Below, piece by piece: positions 1 through 10,000 of a stretch of 64,000 nucleotides of DNA. This DNA comes from Mycobacterium sp. PSTR-4-N (GTDB taxonomy: Bacteria; Actinomycetota; Actinomycetes; Mycobacteriales; Mycobacteriaceae), in contig NZ_JAKRFN010000020.1 in assembly GCF_022348085.1 (NCBI RefSeq), positions 1 to 64,000 on the forward strand, in the 5' to 3' direction. Both the position numbers and the translations under genes were made by a program. The notes beneath the pieces are model-generated. The model had not been told where the DNA came from. It searched no databases and was given only the letters and a program-made list of their open reading frames with translations. Every line of letters starts with the position of its first letter. Position 1 is the first letter of the stretch.

Positions 1-1
1 C

Positions 2-115
2 ATGGAAGTTCACCGCTTCCGCATCATCTACAACACCATCCGACCCCACCAAGCACTGGCCGACCACACCCCCAAACAGGCCTACCTCGCCAACAAAAAC
101 CTGCCACTTTCTTGA
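2..115 (+). CDS. IS transposase, C-terminal fragment (integrase core tail)
   Basis: The open frame enters from the left edge and gives 37 visible residues containing the IYNTIRPHQALADHTP signature, typical of the C-terminal end of rve/DDE transposases of IS3-like elements. It ends in TGA at 113-115. Only the tail of the gene is in the window, so whether the element is intact cannot be judged. The usual short non-coding stretch and terminal inverted repeat after the stop is not obvious, because the next reading frame begins at once. Family-level assignment is fairly safe; the IS subgroup is not. Confidence 0.8.
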   Translation: MEVHRFRIIYNTIRPHQALADHTPKQAYLANKNLPLS

Positions 116-141
116 CTCAAGACACGGAGGCGCGGGAGGCG

Positions 142-1551
142 GTGGCGGGGCTACGGGCCGCCGTCGATGCCGTGCTCGCCGCCGATCTCGATCTCTCGAC
201 CGCCCCGGAAATCACCGAGCTGCTCGACGAGCTCGAATCCGCCGGCTGCCGCCTGCCCGCGGCCCGGCACCGGGCGTTGGCGCGGTTGCAGGACGAGACG
301 TCTGCGGTGCAGATGGGGGCCAAGAACTGGCGCGACGTCCTCGCGACCCGCTACCGGATCAGCGGGTCGGAGGCGCATCGCCGCCTGACCGAGGCCGCGC
401 TGCTCGCACCGCGGCGGTCGATGACCGGAGCACCCCTGCCGCCCGTGTTGCCGGCGACCGCCTCTGCGCAGGCGCAGGGGCGCATCACGCCCGAGCACGT
501 CGAGATCATCCGGAAAACCGTCGACAAGCTGCCCGGCTTCTGCGACACGACCACCCGCGAGCAGTTCGAAGCTGACGTAGTGCGCATCGCCACCGGCGCC
601 GGGCCCAAAGCCACCCACGACGCCGCAGAACTGGAACTGTTTCTCCTCGACCAGGACGGCCCCGAACCCGACGACACCGAACGCACCCGGAAGCGGGCTC
701 TGAGCAAGTCGCGGCAGGGCCGGGACGGGATGACCGCGTGGCGGGCCGATCTGACCCCGGAGGCGGCGGCGATATGGGAGGCGATCTTCGCCAAATACGC
801 CGCCCCGGGCATGTGTAACCCCGACGATGATGAGCCGTGTACGTCGGGGACACCCACGCAGGCCCAGATCGATGGTGATCACCGCAGCCTGGCCCAGCGC
901 CAGCACGATGCGCTGGTCGCAGTCGGACGGATCGCCCTGATGAGTGGTGAGCTCGGTCAATTGAACGGGTTACCGGTGACCGTGATCGTGCGCACGACCC
1001 TGCAGGACCTGGAATCCCGGGCCGGGATCGGGACGACGGGTGGCGGCACCCGGCTGCCCATCAAGGACGTGATCCGCATGGGCGCGCACGGCAGTCACTA
1101 TCTGGCGGTGTTCGACCGGGCCACCGGTGCCGCTCTGGACCTGTTCCGGACACGGCGGGTGGCCTCGGCGGCGCAGCGGGTCATGCTGATCGCCCGCGAC
1201 GGGGGCTGCACCAAACCCGGCTGCCCCGTCGGGGCCTACGGCTGCCAGGTCCACCACGTCACCCAGGACTGGGCTGATGGTGGGCTCACCAACGTCGACG
1301 ACCTCGGCCTGGCCTGCCCACCCGACAACCGCAGCGTCGGACCCGGCGGCTGGACTACCTCGATGAACACCCGCCACGAGGTCGAATGGGCCCCACCCGA
1401 AGAGCTCGATACCGGCCAAACCCGCATCAACACCCACCACACCCCCGAACGACTCCTCCGACCACCCGACGACGAGGAAGGACCCACCCAGGAATCGGCC
1501 GATCCGTCAGAACCCGGCGGACCCGCACCACCCGACAACGAAGCGGCGTGA
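142..1551 (+). CDS. DUF222 / HNH endonuclease-domain protein (13E12 repeat family)
   Basis: A DUF222 domain fills the N-terminal two thirds. The C-terminal HNH module carries CTKPGCPVGAYGC followed by QVHHVTQDWADGG, then a late CPPDNRSV in which the last canonical His-His is replaced by Asp-Asn, as in other mycobacterial members I know. These proteins occur in many copies in mycobacteria; their function is not established. GTG at 142 has a GGAGG at 126-130. A TTG at 112, inside the end of the transposase frame, would add ten residues but has no ribosome site. The gene abuts the transposase tail, so its native promoter may have been displaced. It runs tail-to-tail into the acyltransferase gene with 7 bases between stops. 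Confidence 0.85.
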   Translation: MAGLRAAVDAVLAADLDLSTAPEITELLDELESAGCRLPAARHRALARLQDETSAVQMGAKNWRDVLATRYRISGSEAHRRLTEAALLAPRRSMTGAPLPPVLPATASAQAQGRITPEHVEIIRKTVDKLPGFCDTTTREQFEADVVRIATGAGPKATHDAAELELFLLDQDGPEPDDTERTRKRALSKSRQGRDGMTAWRADLTPEAAAIWEAIFAKYAAPGMCNPDDDEPCTSGTPTQAQIDGDHRSLAQRQHDALVAVGRIALMSGELGQLNGLPVTVIVRTTLQDLESRAGIGTTGGGTRLPIKDVIRMGAHGSHYLAVFDRATGAALDLFRTRRVASAAQRVMLIARDGGCTKPGCPVGAYGCQVHHVTQDWADGGLTNVDDLGLACPPDNRSVGPGGWTTSMNTRHEVEWAPPEELDTGQTRINTHHTPERLLRPPDDEEGPTQESADPSEPGGPAPPDNEAA

Positions 1552-1558
1552 GTGCCGA

Positions 1559-2983
1559 CTAGCCCTCGGAGGCCGCCTCGAGCTCGGCCAGGGCCTCGCC
1601 GCTGTAGACGGCCAGGCGCTGCAGATGGGGCAGCCGGTCGCGGCAGCCCACGAACCCGATGTTCAGAGTGTCGGCGTAGCTCTGCAGCGTGATGTTCAGC
1701 GCCATGCCGTGGATCGGGATGGACACCGGATAGGTTGCCTCCAGCCGAGAGCCGTTGAACCACAACGGTTCCCGCGGACCCGGCACATTCGAGACGCAGA
1801 GGTTGAACGTGTAGGGCCACGGCGCCTTCACACCGGTCAGGGCGCCGGCGATCTGGGTGCCCGCGGGCGCCAGCAGAGCGGCGCTGTAGGCGATGATCGC
1901 CGCCGGCGACATGTTCTGCAGCTGGGCCTTGGCCGCTCCCGTCGCAGCGGTGATGGTGCTCAGCCGTTCCACCGGATCGGCGATGTCGGTGCCCATCGGC
2001 GCGAGGATCGCACCGACGGCATTGCCGCCGCCCTCATCGCCCTTGGGTCGGACGTTGACTGGCAGGAAGGCGATCAGCGACCGGTCCGGCAGTTCGTCGA
2101 TCTCGGAGAGGAACTTGCGCAGACCGCCGCCGAGGATCGCCAACGCCACGTCGTTGATCGTCGCGCCGTGCTGGGAGCTCAGCTTCTTGAGGCGGTCGAA
2201 GTCGTACTGCTGAGTCGCGAATCGCCGATTGCGGCTGATGCGCGCGTTGAGGATGCTGTGCGGCGCCGACGCCGAACCGGCGATCTGGGCGTACTCGCCG
2301 TCACGGCGGATCTGCGTGTTCACCACCGCGGTCGCGAGGTCGACCGCCGAGCTCACGCCGCCGGTGACCGTCGAGCCGATGCCGCCCAGCGCGCGCAGCG
2401 TCGCGGAGATCGGGTTCACCGTCTCGGTGCTGGGAAGCGGCCGTTCACGGGCGGGCAGCGGCACGTTGAAGAACATCCGGGTGTCCCGCGACTCCGGGTC
2501 GGTGGACAGGCTGCGGGCGAGCATCCGCATCGCGCTGTAGCCGTCGACCAAGGCGTGGTGGATCTTCATGTACAGCGCGAACCGGCCGCCTTCGAGGCCC
2601 TCGATCACGTGCAGCTCCCACGGCGGCCGGGTCAGGTCGAGGTGGTTGCTGTGCAGCCGCGAGACCAGGACGCCGAGCTCGCGTTCGTCACCGGGGCTCG
2701 CCAGTGCCGAGCGGCGCACGTGGTAGTCGAAGTCGAAATCGGTGTCCTCGACCCAGCTGTGCAACGGGCTGAACTGCAACCGCGGGTGGGCGAGCTTGAG
2801 GTTCCACGGCCGCATCACCTCCTGGCGGCGCGCCTCGGCGATCATCTCGCGCAGGTAATCGGTCGTCGCGTCGGGCGGCGGCGTGAACGGCAGCAGGCCG
2901 GCCACGTGCATCTTCGAACTCGGTGTTTCCCCGTAGATGAACAGCAGGTCCTGCAGACCGAGCCTCTTGCTGGTGGCGCTCAC
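1559..2983 (-). CDS. Wax ester synthase/diacylglycerol acyltransferase (WS/DGAT)
   Basis: A protein of about 474 residues with the acyltransferase motif HHALVDG at roughly residues 142-148 (catalytic His143) and the C-terminal DUF1298-type domain (NVRPKGDEGGGNAVG and LCVSNVPGPREPLWFNGS). Enzymes of this family esterify diacylglycerol or fatty alcohols with acyl-CoA at the inner membrane and make mycobacterial storage triacylglycerol. GTG at 2983-2981 (protein starting SATSKRLGLQDLLF) is preferred, because an upstream ATG at 3016 would overlap the SelO gene and add a non-conserved peptide. The gene starts 22 bases after the SelO stop, so co-transcription is likely. Which paralogue this is cannot be told from the sequence alone. 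Confidence 0.9.
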   Translation of the reverse strand: MSATSKRLGLQDLLFIYGETPSSKMHVAGLLPFTPPPDATTDYLREMIAEARRQEVMRPWNLKLAHPRLQFSPLHSWVEDTDFDFDYHVRRSALASPGDERELGVLVSRLHSNHLDLTRPPWELHVIEGLEGGRFALYMKIHHALVDGYSAMRMLARSLSTDPESRDTRMFFNVPLPARERPLPSTETVNPISATLRALGGIGSTVTGGVSSAVDLATAVVNTQIRRDGEYAQIAGSASAPHSILNARISRNRRFATQQYDFDRLKKLSSQHGATINDVALAILGGGLRKFLSEIDELPDRSLIAFLPVNVRPKGDEGGGNAVGAILAPMGTDIADPVERLSTITAATGAAKAQLQNMSPAAIIAYSAALLAPAGTQIAGALTGVKAPWPYTFNLCVSNVPGPREPLWFNGSRLEATYPVSIPIHGMALNITLQSYADTLNIGFVGCRDRLPHLQRLAVYSGEALAELEAASEG

Positions 2984-3005
2984 GCCGCCACGGTACGCGG
3001 TGTTC

Positions 3006-4463
3006 TCAGGTCCCACAGAAGGTTCGGAACGAGGCGGAGAACTCCTGATGGCCGGGCTCTGCGTAGCGCTGCAGATCCGGACGCGGCTCGAACGGTGAGC
3101 GCACCGCGGCGAGCAACGATTCCACCGGGCCCAGCTCGCCGACGGTGGCGGCGGCCAGGGCTTCCTCCACCAGATGGTTGCGGGGGATGTAAACGGGATT
3201 CACCGCGTCCATGGCCGCCGGATCGGGATCCAGCGCGCGCCAGCGGGCCAGCCAGACGTCGAACCCGGCGAGATCGACGAACTCACCGCGCACCGGCTCG
3301 GCGTTCCCGCGGGCCGCCTCGGCCAGCCGCCGGTAGAACGACGTGTGGTCCACGCCGCTGTTCTGCATCTGAACGAGCAGCTCTTCGCTGAGCGCATCGG
3401 CTGCATCAGCAGGTGCGCCGGCGAGCCCCAACTTGGCCCGCATGCCCCGATTCCACCGCGCCAGGTAACGGTCGCGGAACCGCCCCAGCGACTCCTCGGC
3501 CTGGCCCACGGCCGTGTCGATGTCCGCGTGGAGCAGCGGCAGCAGTGCCTCGGCGAAGCGCGCCAGGTTCCACAGCGCGATGCCCGGCTGGTTGCCGTAG
3601 GCGTAGCGGCCCCCGTGGTCGATCGAGCTGAACACCGTCTGCGGATCGAAGGCTTCCATGAACGCGCACGGCCCGTAGTCGATGGTCTCGCCCGAGATCG
3701 TCATGTTGTCGGTGTTCATCACGCCGTGCACGAAGCCGACGAGCATCCACTGTGCCACCAGGTCGGCCTGCACATCGATGACCGCCTCGAGCAGGGCTCG
3801 GTAGGGAACCTCCGCGTCCGCGCAGGAGGGGTGATGACGCGCGATCGCGTAGTCCGCCAGCCGGCGCAGCACACCGATGTCCTTGGTCTGACGGGCGATC
3901 AGCGACGCGTACTCGAAGCTGCCGACACGTAGATGGCTGGCCGCGACCCGGGCGAGGACGGCCCCGGGCAGCTCGGTCTCGCGGTACACCGGCCGTCCGG
4001 TCGCCACCACCGACAGCGAACGGGTGGTCGGGATGCCGAGCGCATGCATCGCTTCGCTGATCACGAATTCCCGCATCATCGGTCCGATCGCAGCCAGGCC
4101 GTCGCCGCCGCGCGCGAACGGGGTGCGCCCCGACCCTTTCAGATGCAGGTCGCGCACCTGCCCGTCGGCGTCGACGAGTTCGCCGAGCAGCAGCGCCCGC
4201 CCGTCGCCGAGCCGTGGGACGAAGCCGCCGAACTGATGACCCGCGTAGGCCTGCGCCACCGGCGTCGCGTCGGCCGGGACCGCGGTGCCGGCGAGCAGCC
4301 GCACCCCCTCGGGCCCGCGCAACCATTCCGGGTCCACACCCAACTCGGCGGCCAGGGCCTCGTTGAGCACCAGCAGCGTCGGGTGGGGCGCGTCCTCGGC
4401 CTGCCATCGCACCGCGAGTTCGGGCAGGTCGCGAACGAACGTGTCCTGCAGCGCGATACTCAT
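3006..4463 (-). CDS. selO: Protein adenylyltransferase SelO (YdiU/UPF0061 family)
   Basis: This 485-residue pseudokinase-fold protein belongs to the family that transfers AMP from ATP to Ser/Thr/Tyr of target proteins and is linked to redox stress. Visible motifs are AYAGHQFGGF (about 72-81), LHLKGSGRTPFARGGDGLA with the ATP-binding Lys109, NTDNMTI (Asp252, Asn253) and the metal-binding IDYGP (Asp262). Cys266 in GPCAF and the near-terminal Cys483 (FCGT) match the positions of the regulatory disulfide described for E. coli SelO. ATG at 4463 has AAGGATG context. The gene follows the lipoprotein gene by 10 bases and precedes the WS/DGAT gene, suggesting a three-gene transcript. Confidence 0.93.
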   Translation of the reverse strand: MSIALQDTFVRDLPELAVRWQAEDAPHPTLLVLNEALAAELGVDPEWLRGPEGVRLLAGTAVPADATPVAQAYAGHQFGGFVPRLGDGRALLLGELVDADGQVRDLHLKGSGRTPFARGGDGLAAIGPMMREFVISEAMHALGIPTTRSLSVVATGRPVYRETELPGAVLARVAASHLRVGSFEYASLIARQTKDIGVLRRLADYAIARHHPSCADAEVPYRALLEAVIDVQADLVAQWMLVGFVHGVMNTDNMTISGETIDYGPCAFMEAFDPQTVFSSIDHGGRYAYGNQPGIALWNLARFAEALLPLLHADIDTAVGQAEESLGRFRDRYLARWNRGMRAKLGLAGAPADAADALSEELLVQMQNSGVDHTSFYRRLAEAARGNAEPVRGEFVDLAGFDVWLARWRALDPDPAAMDAVNPVYIPRNHLVEEALAAATVGELGPVESLLAAVRSPFEPRPDLQRYAEPGHQEFSASFRTFCGT

Positions 4464-4473
4464 CCTTCCCAGC

Positions 4474-5619
4474 CTACGGAGACGGCTCGACGAGCGCGAT
4501 GGCGTCGACGTCGTCCTCGACGGGGATCCTGCGGGAACTCTCCTCGACCACCAGCGCACCGGCCGGATCGCCGTACCCGTCGCTGTGCGGCAGTACCAGC
4601 GCCCGCTGCCCCGGAGCCAGCTCGGTGGTCTGCAATGCCGACGTCGGCGGGGTGACCTGCGCGATGTGATCCCCCGTCAACTGCCACACCACCGGCGGCG
4701 CGGCCTGCGATTGGCCGCAGCGCCACGTCGTCAGGCTCAGCTTCGGCGGACCCTCGCGGGGCCACCACAGCTTGGTGATCCGGAATCCCGCCGCCGGGTC
4801 GGTGGCGGCGACGTCGAACGTCTGCTGGTTGCCGTCGGCATCGGACTGCACCACCGCCGCCGTTCCGCAGGCATCGCCGGTCGCCCGGTAGACCGCGTAG
4901 GCCAGCGACCCGCCGTCGGGGGAGAGCCGGGCGACCGAGACCGGGCTGTTCGCGTCGACTTGTCCCAGCGACGTCGGGGGGCCGGAGCCGCGTACCGCAT
5001 AGAGGGTGTCCGGGCCGCCGAACGGAGACGGCGTGCCTTCGACGCGGGCCAGCACCGCGGTCCCGCCGCGCGCGACGATCAGCCGGGGGTCGCCCGCCGG
5101 GACGGGCGGGAGGTCGACGGTCTGCAGCAGCCGCGGTGTCGCGTCGGATGCGGACAGGTCGAGACTCATGAGCCGGTTCGGCTGCTCCCACCACACGATC
5201 GTGCTGCCGCCCGCGGTACCCAGCGTCGGGCCCACCGGAACCTGGCGGATACCGCCCCGCCGGTTCTGCACGTCGATGACGGCGACGTGGTTGTCCACGG
5301 TGCGGGCGAAGACGAATCGGCCGTCCTCGGTGGTGATCAGATCGTTGTTGGGCGTGAAGGCGCCGGCCACCGTGGCGATCTTGGTGGTGCCGTCGACGAG
5401 GCCGATCTCGTCGGCGGCGCGGTAGGCCAGCATCGGGCCGGTGGGTGCGGTCGGGGTCGTCGACGGATCGAACGGCGAGGTGACTTGTGGCGCAGCAGGG
5501 TCGGTGCTGGTCGATGACGTCGGCCCGGGCGGTGACTGCATGCCGCTGCACGCCGCGACCAGAACGGTCAACAGCGCGAACAGCGCGGCGGTGAGGGCGG
5601 GTCGGAACGAATTTCTCAT
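4474..5619 (-). CDS. Lipoprotein with beta-propeller-like (TolB/DPP6-type) repeats
   Basis: The 381-residue product begins with a lipoprotein signal: charged start, hydrophobic stretch, lipobox LVAAC with Cys24, then a Ser/Thr/Pro-rich linker. The mature part has repeated short strands such as LAYRAADEIGLVDG, DGRFVFARTVDNHVAVID and SPDGGSLAYAVYRATG, consistent with a WD40/TolB-like propeller on the outer face of the membrane. ATG at 5619 has GGAG 12 bases upstream; longer in-frame extension overlaps the opposite MTHFR gene and is not credible. First gene of the probable minus-strand operon with SelO and WS/DGAT. The specific role is unknown. Confidence 0.8.
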   Translation of the reverse strand: MRNSFRPALTAALFALLTVLVAACSGMQSPPGPTSSTSTDPAAPQVTSPFDPSTTPTAPTGPMLAYRAADEIGLVDGTTKIATVAGAFTPNNDLITTEDGRFVFARTVDNHVAVIDVQNRRGGIRQVPVGPTLGTAGGSTIVWWEQPNRLMSLDLSASDATPRLLQTVDLPPVPAGDPRLIVARGGTAVLARVEGTPSPFGGPDTLYAVRGSGPPTSLGQVDANSPVSVARLSPDGGSLAYAVYRATGDACGTAAVVQSDADGNQQTFDVAATDPAAGFRITKLWWPREGPPKLSLTTWRCGQSQAAPPVVWQLTGDHIAQVTPPTSALQTTELAPGQRALVLPHSDGYGDPAGALVVEESSRRIPVEDDVDAIALVEPSP

Positions 5620-5802
5620 AGGGGATCGCTCTCCATGTAAGCCGAAGAAAAGGCCGATCGGGGCCGCAGGGTGGGTGCGCGGCGCGCCCCGCGCCGCCCC
5701 GCTCGGTATGGTGATTGCTCGCCGGCGACGGGGGAATCGTGGGCTGACGAGCAACGTCGGCCGGACAGCCGGACTCGAGAACCTCAGATGTGGAGCAACG
5801 CT

Positions 5803-6696
5803 GTGAGTCTGAACACCATCGCTTTGGAGCTGGTGCCGCCGAACGTCGACCGCGGTCGCGAGCAGGCTCTCTCCGACGCCGAGAAGGTGCTGCGCTGCTC
5901 GGCCGAGGCAGGCGTCGGCGGTCGGGTCCGGCACGTGATGATCCCGGGCATGATCGAGGAGGACGACGACCGTCCCCTCGAGATGAAGCCCAAGCTCGAC
6001 GTCCTCGAGTTCTGGTCGATGATCAAGCCCGAACTGCCCGGTGTGCGCGGGCTGTGCACTCAGGTCACCGCATTCATGGACGAGCCGACGCTGCGCGGCC
6101 GGTTGACCGAGCTCAGTGACAGCGGATTCGACGGCATCGCGTTCGTCGGCGTGCCGCGCACGCTGAGCGACGGTGAGGGCTCGGGGGTGGCGCCCACGGA
6201 TGCGTTGACGATGTTCGACGAGGTCGTCGACAACCGCGGGGTCATCCTCATCCCCACCCGCGACGGCGAGCAGGGCCGCTTCACGTTCAAGTGCGACCGC
6301 GGCGCCACCTACGGCATGACCCAGCTGCTGTACTCCGACACGATCGTCGGCTTCCTCACCGAGTTCGCCGCGACGAGCGAGCACCGGCCCGAGATCCTGC
6401 TGTCATTCGGCTTCGTGCCGGCGGTGGAGACCAAGGTCGGCCTGATCAACTGGCTGATCCAGGACCCCGGCAACGCGGCCGTCGCCGCCGAGCAGGAGTT
6501 CGTCAAGCAGCTGGCCGGCGCGGAGCCGGTGGAGCGGCGCAAGTTGATGGTCGACCTGTACAAGCGCGTGGTCGACGGCGTGGGCGAGCTCGGCTTCCCG
6601 CTGAGCATTCACTTCGAGGCCACCTACGGCATCAACACCCCGGCGTTCGAGACGTTCGCCGAAATGCTCGCCTACTGGGCGCCCGATACCCCATGA
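5803..6696 (+). CDS. Mycobacterial-type methylenetetrahydrofolate reductase (Rv2172c-like)
   Basis: The 297-residue protein starts SLNTIALELVPPNVDRG and resembles the atypical mycobacterial MTHFR group (Rv2172c and M. smegmatis relatives), reported as short monomeric NADH-dependent enzymes without the usual flavin. They reduce 5,10-methylene-THF to 5-methyl-THF for methionine synthesis. GTG at 5803 with GGAGC at 5792-5796 is preferred over an ATG at 5788, which lacks a ribosome site. The TGA overlaps the ATG of the next gene (ATGA), and the HrpA gene follows one base after that, so the three are likely co-transcribed. Assignment rests on recalled family resemblance. Confidence 0.75.
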   Translation: MSLNTIALELVPPNVDRGREQALSDAEKVLRCSAEAGVGGRVRHVMIPGMIEEDDDRPLEMKPKLDVLEFWSMIKPELPGVRGLCTQVTAFMDEPTLRGRLTELSDSGFDGIAFVGVPRTLSDGEGSGVAPTDALTMFDEVVDNRGVILIPTRDGEQGRFTFKCDRGATYGMTQLLYSDTIVGFLTEFAATSEHRPEILLSFGFVPAVETKVGLINWLIQDPGNAAVAAEQEFVKQLAGAEPVERRKLMVDLYKRVVDGVGELGFPLSIHFEATYGINTPAFETFAEMLAYWAPDTP

Positions 6697-7076
6697 CGCA
6701 GACCCCCGTCGGCACGCTGGGCTCGACGTCGATCGACTGCCCGAACCCGGGCGAGCTGGCCGATTTCTACTCGGCCCTGCTCGGCATGCGACGGCTGGTG
6801 GAGACGCCCGACGGCGGCGTCGTGGCGATCACCGACGGAAAGGCCATCCTGGCGTTGATGCGTGTCGACGGTTACGTCCCACCGACGTGGCCGGACCTAA
6901 AGGTGCCGGCCCAGATGCATCTCGATGTGTCGGTGACCGATGTCGAGGCCGCGGTGGCAGCCGCCGAGCGGCTCGGCGCACGCCAGGCCGAGGTGCAGCC
7001 TCAGCCGACGCTGTGGCGGGTGATGCTGGACCCGGTCGGTCATCCGTTCTGCCTGACCGCGGTGACCGCCGGCTGA
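6693..7076 (+). CDS. VOC (glyoxalase/bleomycin-resistance fold) family protein
   Basis: A 127-residue single-domain VOC protein: two beta-alpha-beta-beta-beta repeats starting STSIDCPNPGELADFYSALLG and MHLDVSVTDVEAAVAAAERLG, ending in DPVGHPFCLT. Mycobacteria carry many small proteins of this Glyoxalase_6 type, and the substrate cannot be predicted. Its ATG overlaps the MTHFR stop by 4 bases and its stop is one base before the HrpA start, so it sits in the middle of a three-gene unit. Confidence 0.82.
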   Translation: MTQTPVGTLGSTSIDCPNPGELADFYSALLGMRRLVETPDGGVVAITDGKAILALMRVDGYVPPTWPDLKVPAQMHLDVSVTDVEAAVAAAERLGARQAEVQPQPTLWRVMLDPVGHPFCLTAVTAG

Positions 7077-7077
7077 G

Positions 7078-10000
7078 ATGCCCGACGCGAGATCCGAACA
7101 GGTCCGTGCGCTGCGCGCGCGGCTGGACGGCCTGACGCTGCGGGATGCGTCGCGGCTGGGCCGCAAGCTGCGCCAGCTCAGATCTCCCGAGCCCGCCCAG
7201 CTGGACCGGCTGACCCAGCAGATCGCGACCGCCGAGGCGTTGGTCGCCACCCGCAGGGCTGCGGTTCCGACGATCAGCTACCCGGATCTGCCGGTCAGCG
7301 AGCGCCGCGATGACATCGCCGGCGCGATCGCGGCGAACCAGGTGGTGATCGTGGCCGGCGAAACGGGGTCGGGCAAGACCACGCAGCTGCCGAAGATCTG
7401 CCTGGAGTTGGGCCGCGGGATCCGCGGCACCATCGGGCACACGCAGCCGCGCCGGCTGGCCGCGCGCACGGTGGCGCAGCGGATCGCCGACGAGCTCGGC
7501 ACCCCGCTGGGTGAGGCGGTCGGCTACACCGTGCGCTTCACCGACCAGGCCAGTGACCGCACGCTGGTGAAGCTGATGACCGACGGCATCCTGCTGGCCG
7601 ACATCCAGCGTGACCGCCGCTTGCTGCGCTACGACACCCTGATCATCGACGAAGCGCACGAGCGCAGCCTCAACATCGACTTCCTGCTCGGGTATCTGCG
7701 TCAGCTGCTGCCCCGTCGGCCCGACCTGAAGGTGATCGTCACGTCGGCGACCATCGAGCCGGAGCGTTTCGCCCAACACTTCGCCACGGACGGCCTACCC
7801 GCCCCGATCCTCGAGGTCAGCGGACGCACGTACCCCGTCGAAATCCGTTATCGCCCACTGGAAGTCCCCGTGGTCATCGACGATGAGGATCCCGACGATC
7901 CCGACCACGAGGTGGTGCGCACCGAGGTGCGCGATCCGACCGAGGCGATCGTCGACGCCGTCGCCGAGCTTGCGAGCGAGCCCCCGGGCGACGTCCTGGT
8001 GTTCCTGTCCGGCGAACGCGAGATCCGCGACACCGCAGAGGCGTTGCGCGCTGACCTCGGCGAGCGGGCCGAGATCCTGCCGCTCTACGCCCGCCTGCCG
8101 ACCGCCGAGCAGCAGAAGGTGTTCACCCCGAGCCGGGCCCGCCGGCGAGTGGTGCTGGCCACCAACGTCGCCGAGACATCGCTGACGGTGCCCGGCATCC
8201 GTTACGTCGTCGACCCCGGAACCGCACGGATCTCGCGGTACAGCCGGCGGACCAAGGTGCAGCGGTTGCCGATCGAACCGATCTCCCAGGCGTCGGCCGC
8301 GCAGCGGGCCGGCCGATCGGGGCGTACCGCTCCGGGTGTGTGTATCCGCCTGTACTCGGAGCAGGACTTCGAATCCCGGCCCCGCTACACCGATCCGGAG
8401 ATATTGCGCACCAACCTCGCCGCGGTGATCCTGCAGATGGCCGCACTCGGGTTCGGCGACATCGAGGGGTTCGGCTTCCTGGACCCGCCCGACGCGCGCA
8501 GTATCCGTGACGGCATCGCGCTGCTGACCGAACTCGGCGCCTTCACCGACGGTGAGCTCACTCCTCTCGGCCGCCGGCTGGCGCAGATCCCGGTGGATCC
8601 GCGCCTGGGCCGGATGATCCTGCAGGCCGATGCGGAGGGCTGTGTGCGCGAGATGCTGGTGCTCGCCGCAGCGCTGTCCATCCCGGACCCGCGGGAGCGG
8701 CCCAGCGATCGGGAGGAGGCAGCCCGGCAGAAACACGCGCGCTTTTCCGACGAACACTCCGACTTCGTGTCGTTCCTAAATCTGTGGCGCTACCTCGGCG
8801 AGCAGCGAAAGGAGCGTTCCGGCAGCTCTTTTCGGCGGATGTGCCGCGATGAGTTCCTGCACTACCTACGGATTCGGGAGTGGCAGGACCTGGTCGGGCA
8901 GCTGCGGGGCATCTGCCGCGATCTGGGCATCACCGAATCCGACGAGCCGGCCGACGTGGCGCGGGTGCACGCGGCACTGACCGCGGGCCTGCTGTCGCAC
9001 ATCGGGATGCGCGAGGGCGACGCCCGGGACTATCTGGGCGCGCGAAACGCCAGGTTCGTGCTGGCACCCGTCTCGGTGCTGACCCGCCGCCCACCGCGCT
9101 GGGTCGTGGTGGCCGACCTGGTCGAGACCAGCCGGCTCTACGGGCGTATCGCGGCCCGCATCGATCCCGAGGCCGTCGAGCGGGTGGCGGGGCACCTGGT
9201 CGTCCGCACGTACAGCGAGCCGCATTGGGATGCCGAGCGTGGCGCGGTGATGGCATACGAGAAGGTGACGCTCTACGGGCTGCCATTGGTGGCACGGCGG
9301 CGGGTGAACTACGCGCAGATCGATCCGCCGGTGGCCCGCGAACTGTTCATCCGCCACGCCCTCGTCGACCAGGAGTGGCGCACCAAACACCATTTCTTCG
9401 CCGACAATGCCCGGCTCAGAACAGAACTCGCCGATCTCGAGGAGCGCGCCCGCCGTCGTGACCTGCTGGTCGGTCACGAGGAGATCTACGCGTTCTACGA
9501 CGCCAGGATCCCCGCCGACGTGGTGTCGGCACGGCATTTCGACGGGTGGTGGCGCAAACAGCGGCACCGTACCCCCGAGCTGCTGACGCTGACGCGAGAC
9601 GACCTGCTGCGCAACGAGTCCGGTGCCGATCAGCCCGACGCCTGGCAGGCCGACGACGTCGCGCTGCCCCTGTCCTACCGGTACGATCCCGGTGCCACAG
9701 ACGACGGTGTCACGGTCCACGTGCCCGTCGACGTCCTCGCCCGGTTGGGTGGTGACGAGTTCGCCTGGCAGGTACCGGCCCTGCGCGAGGAACTGCTGAC
9801 CGCGCTGATCAAGTCGCTGCCCAAGGACCTTCGTCGCAATTTCGTGCCCGCGCCCGACACCGCCCGCGCGCTGCTGTCGTCGATCACGCCCGATGACGGC
9901 CCGCTGCTCGACGCGGTCCAGCGCGAATTGCGGCGCCGCACGGGCGTTCTCGTTCCGATCGACGCATTCGACCTGGACAAGATCCCGGCGCATCTGAGGG

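Noticed and set aside
1625..3391. 588-codon open frame on the plus strand opposite the acyltransferase gene
   Set aside because: It lies wholly over two well-supported minus-strand genes, has an Arg/Gly-rich composition typical of antisense frames in GC-rich DNA, and shows no domain.
5620..6384. Long N-terminal extension of the lipoprotein frame on the minus strand
   Set aside because: It overlaps the MTHFR gene, whereas a clean lipoprotein signal begins at 5619 with a ribosome site.
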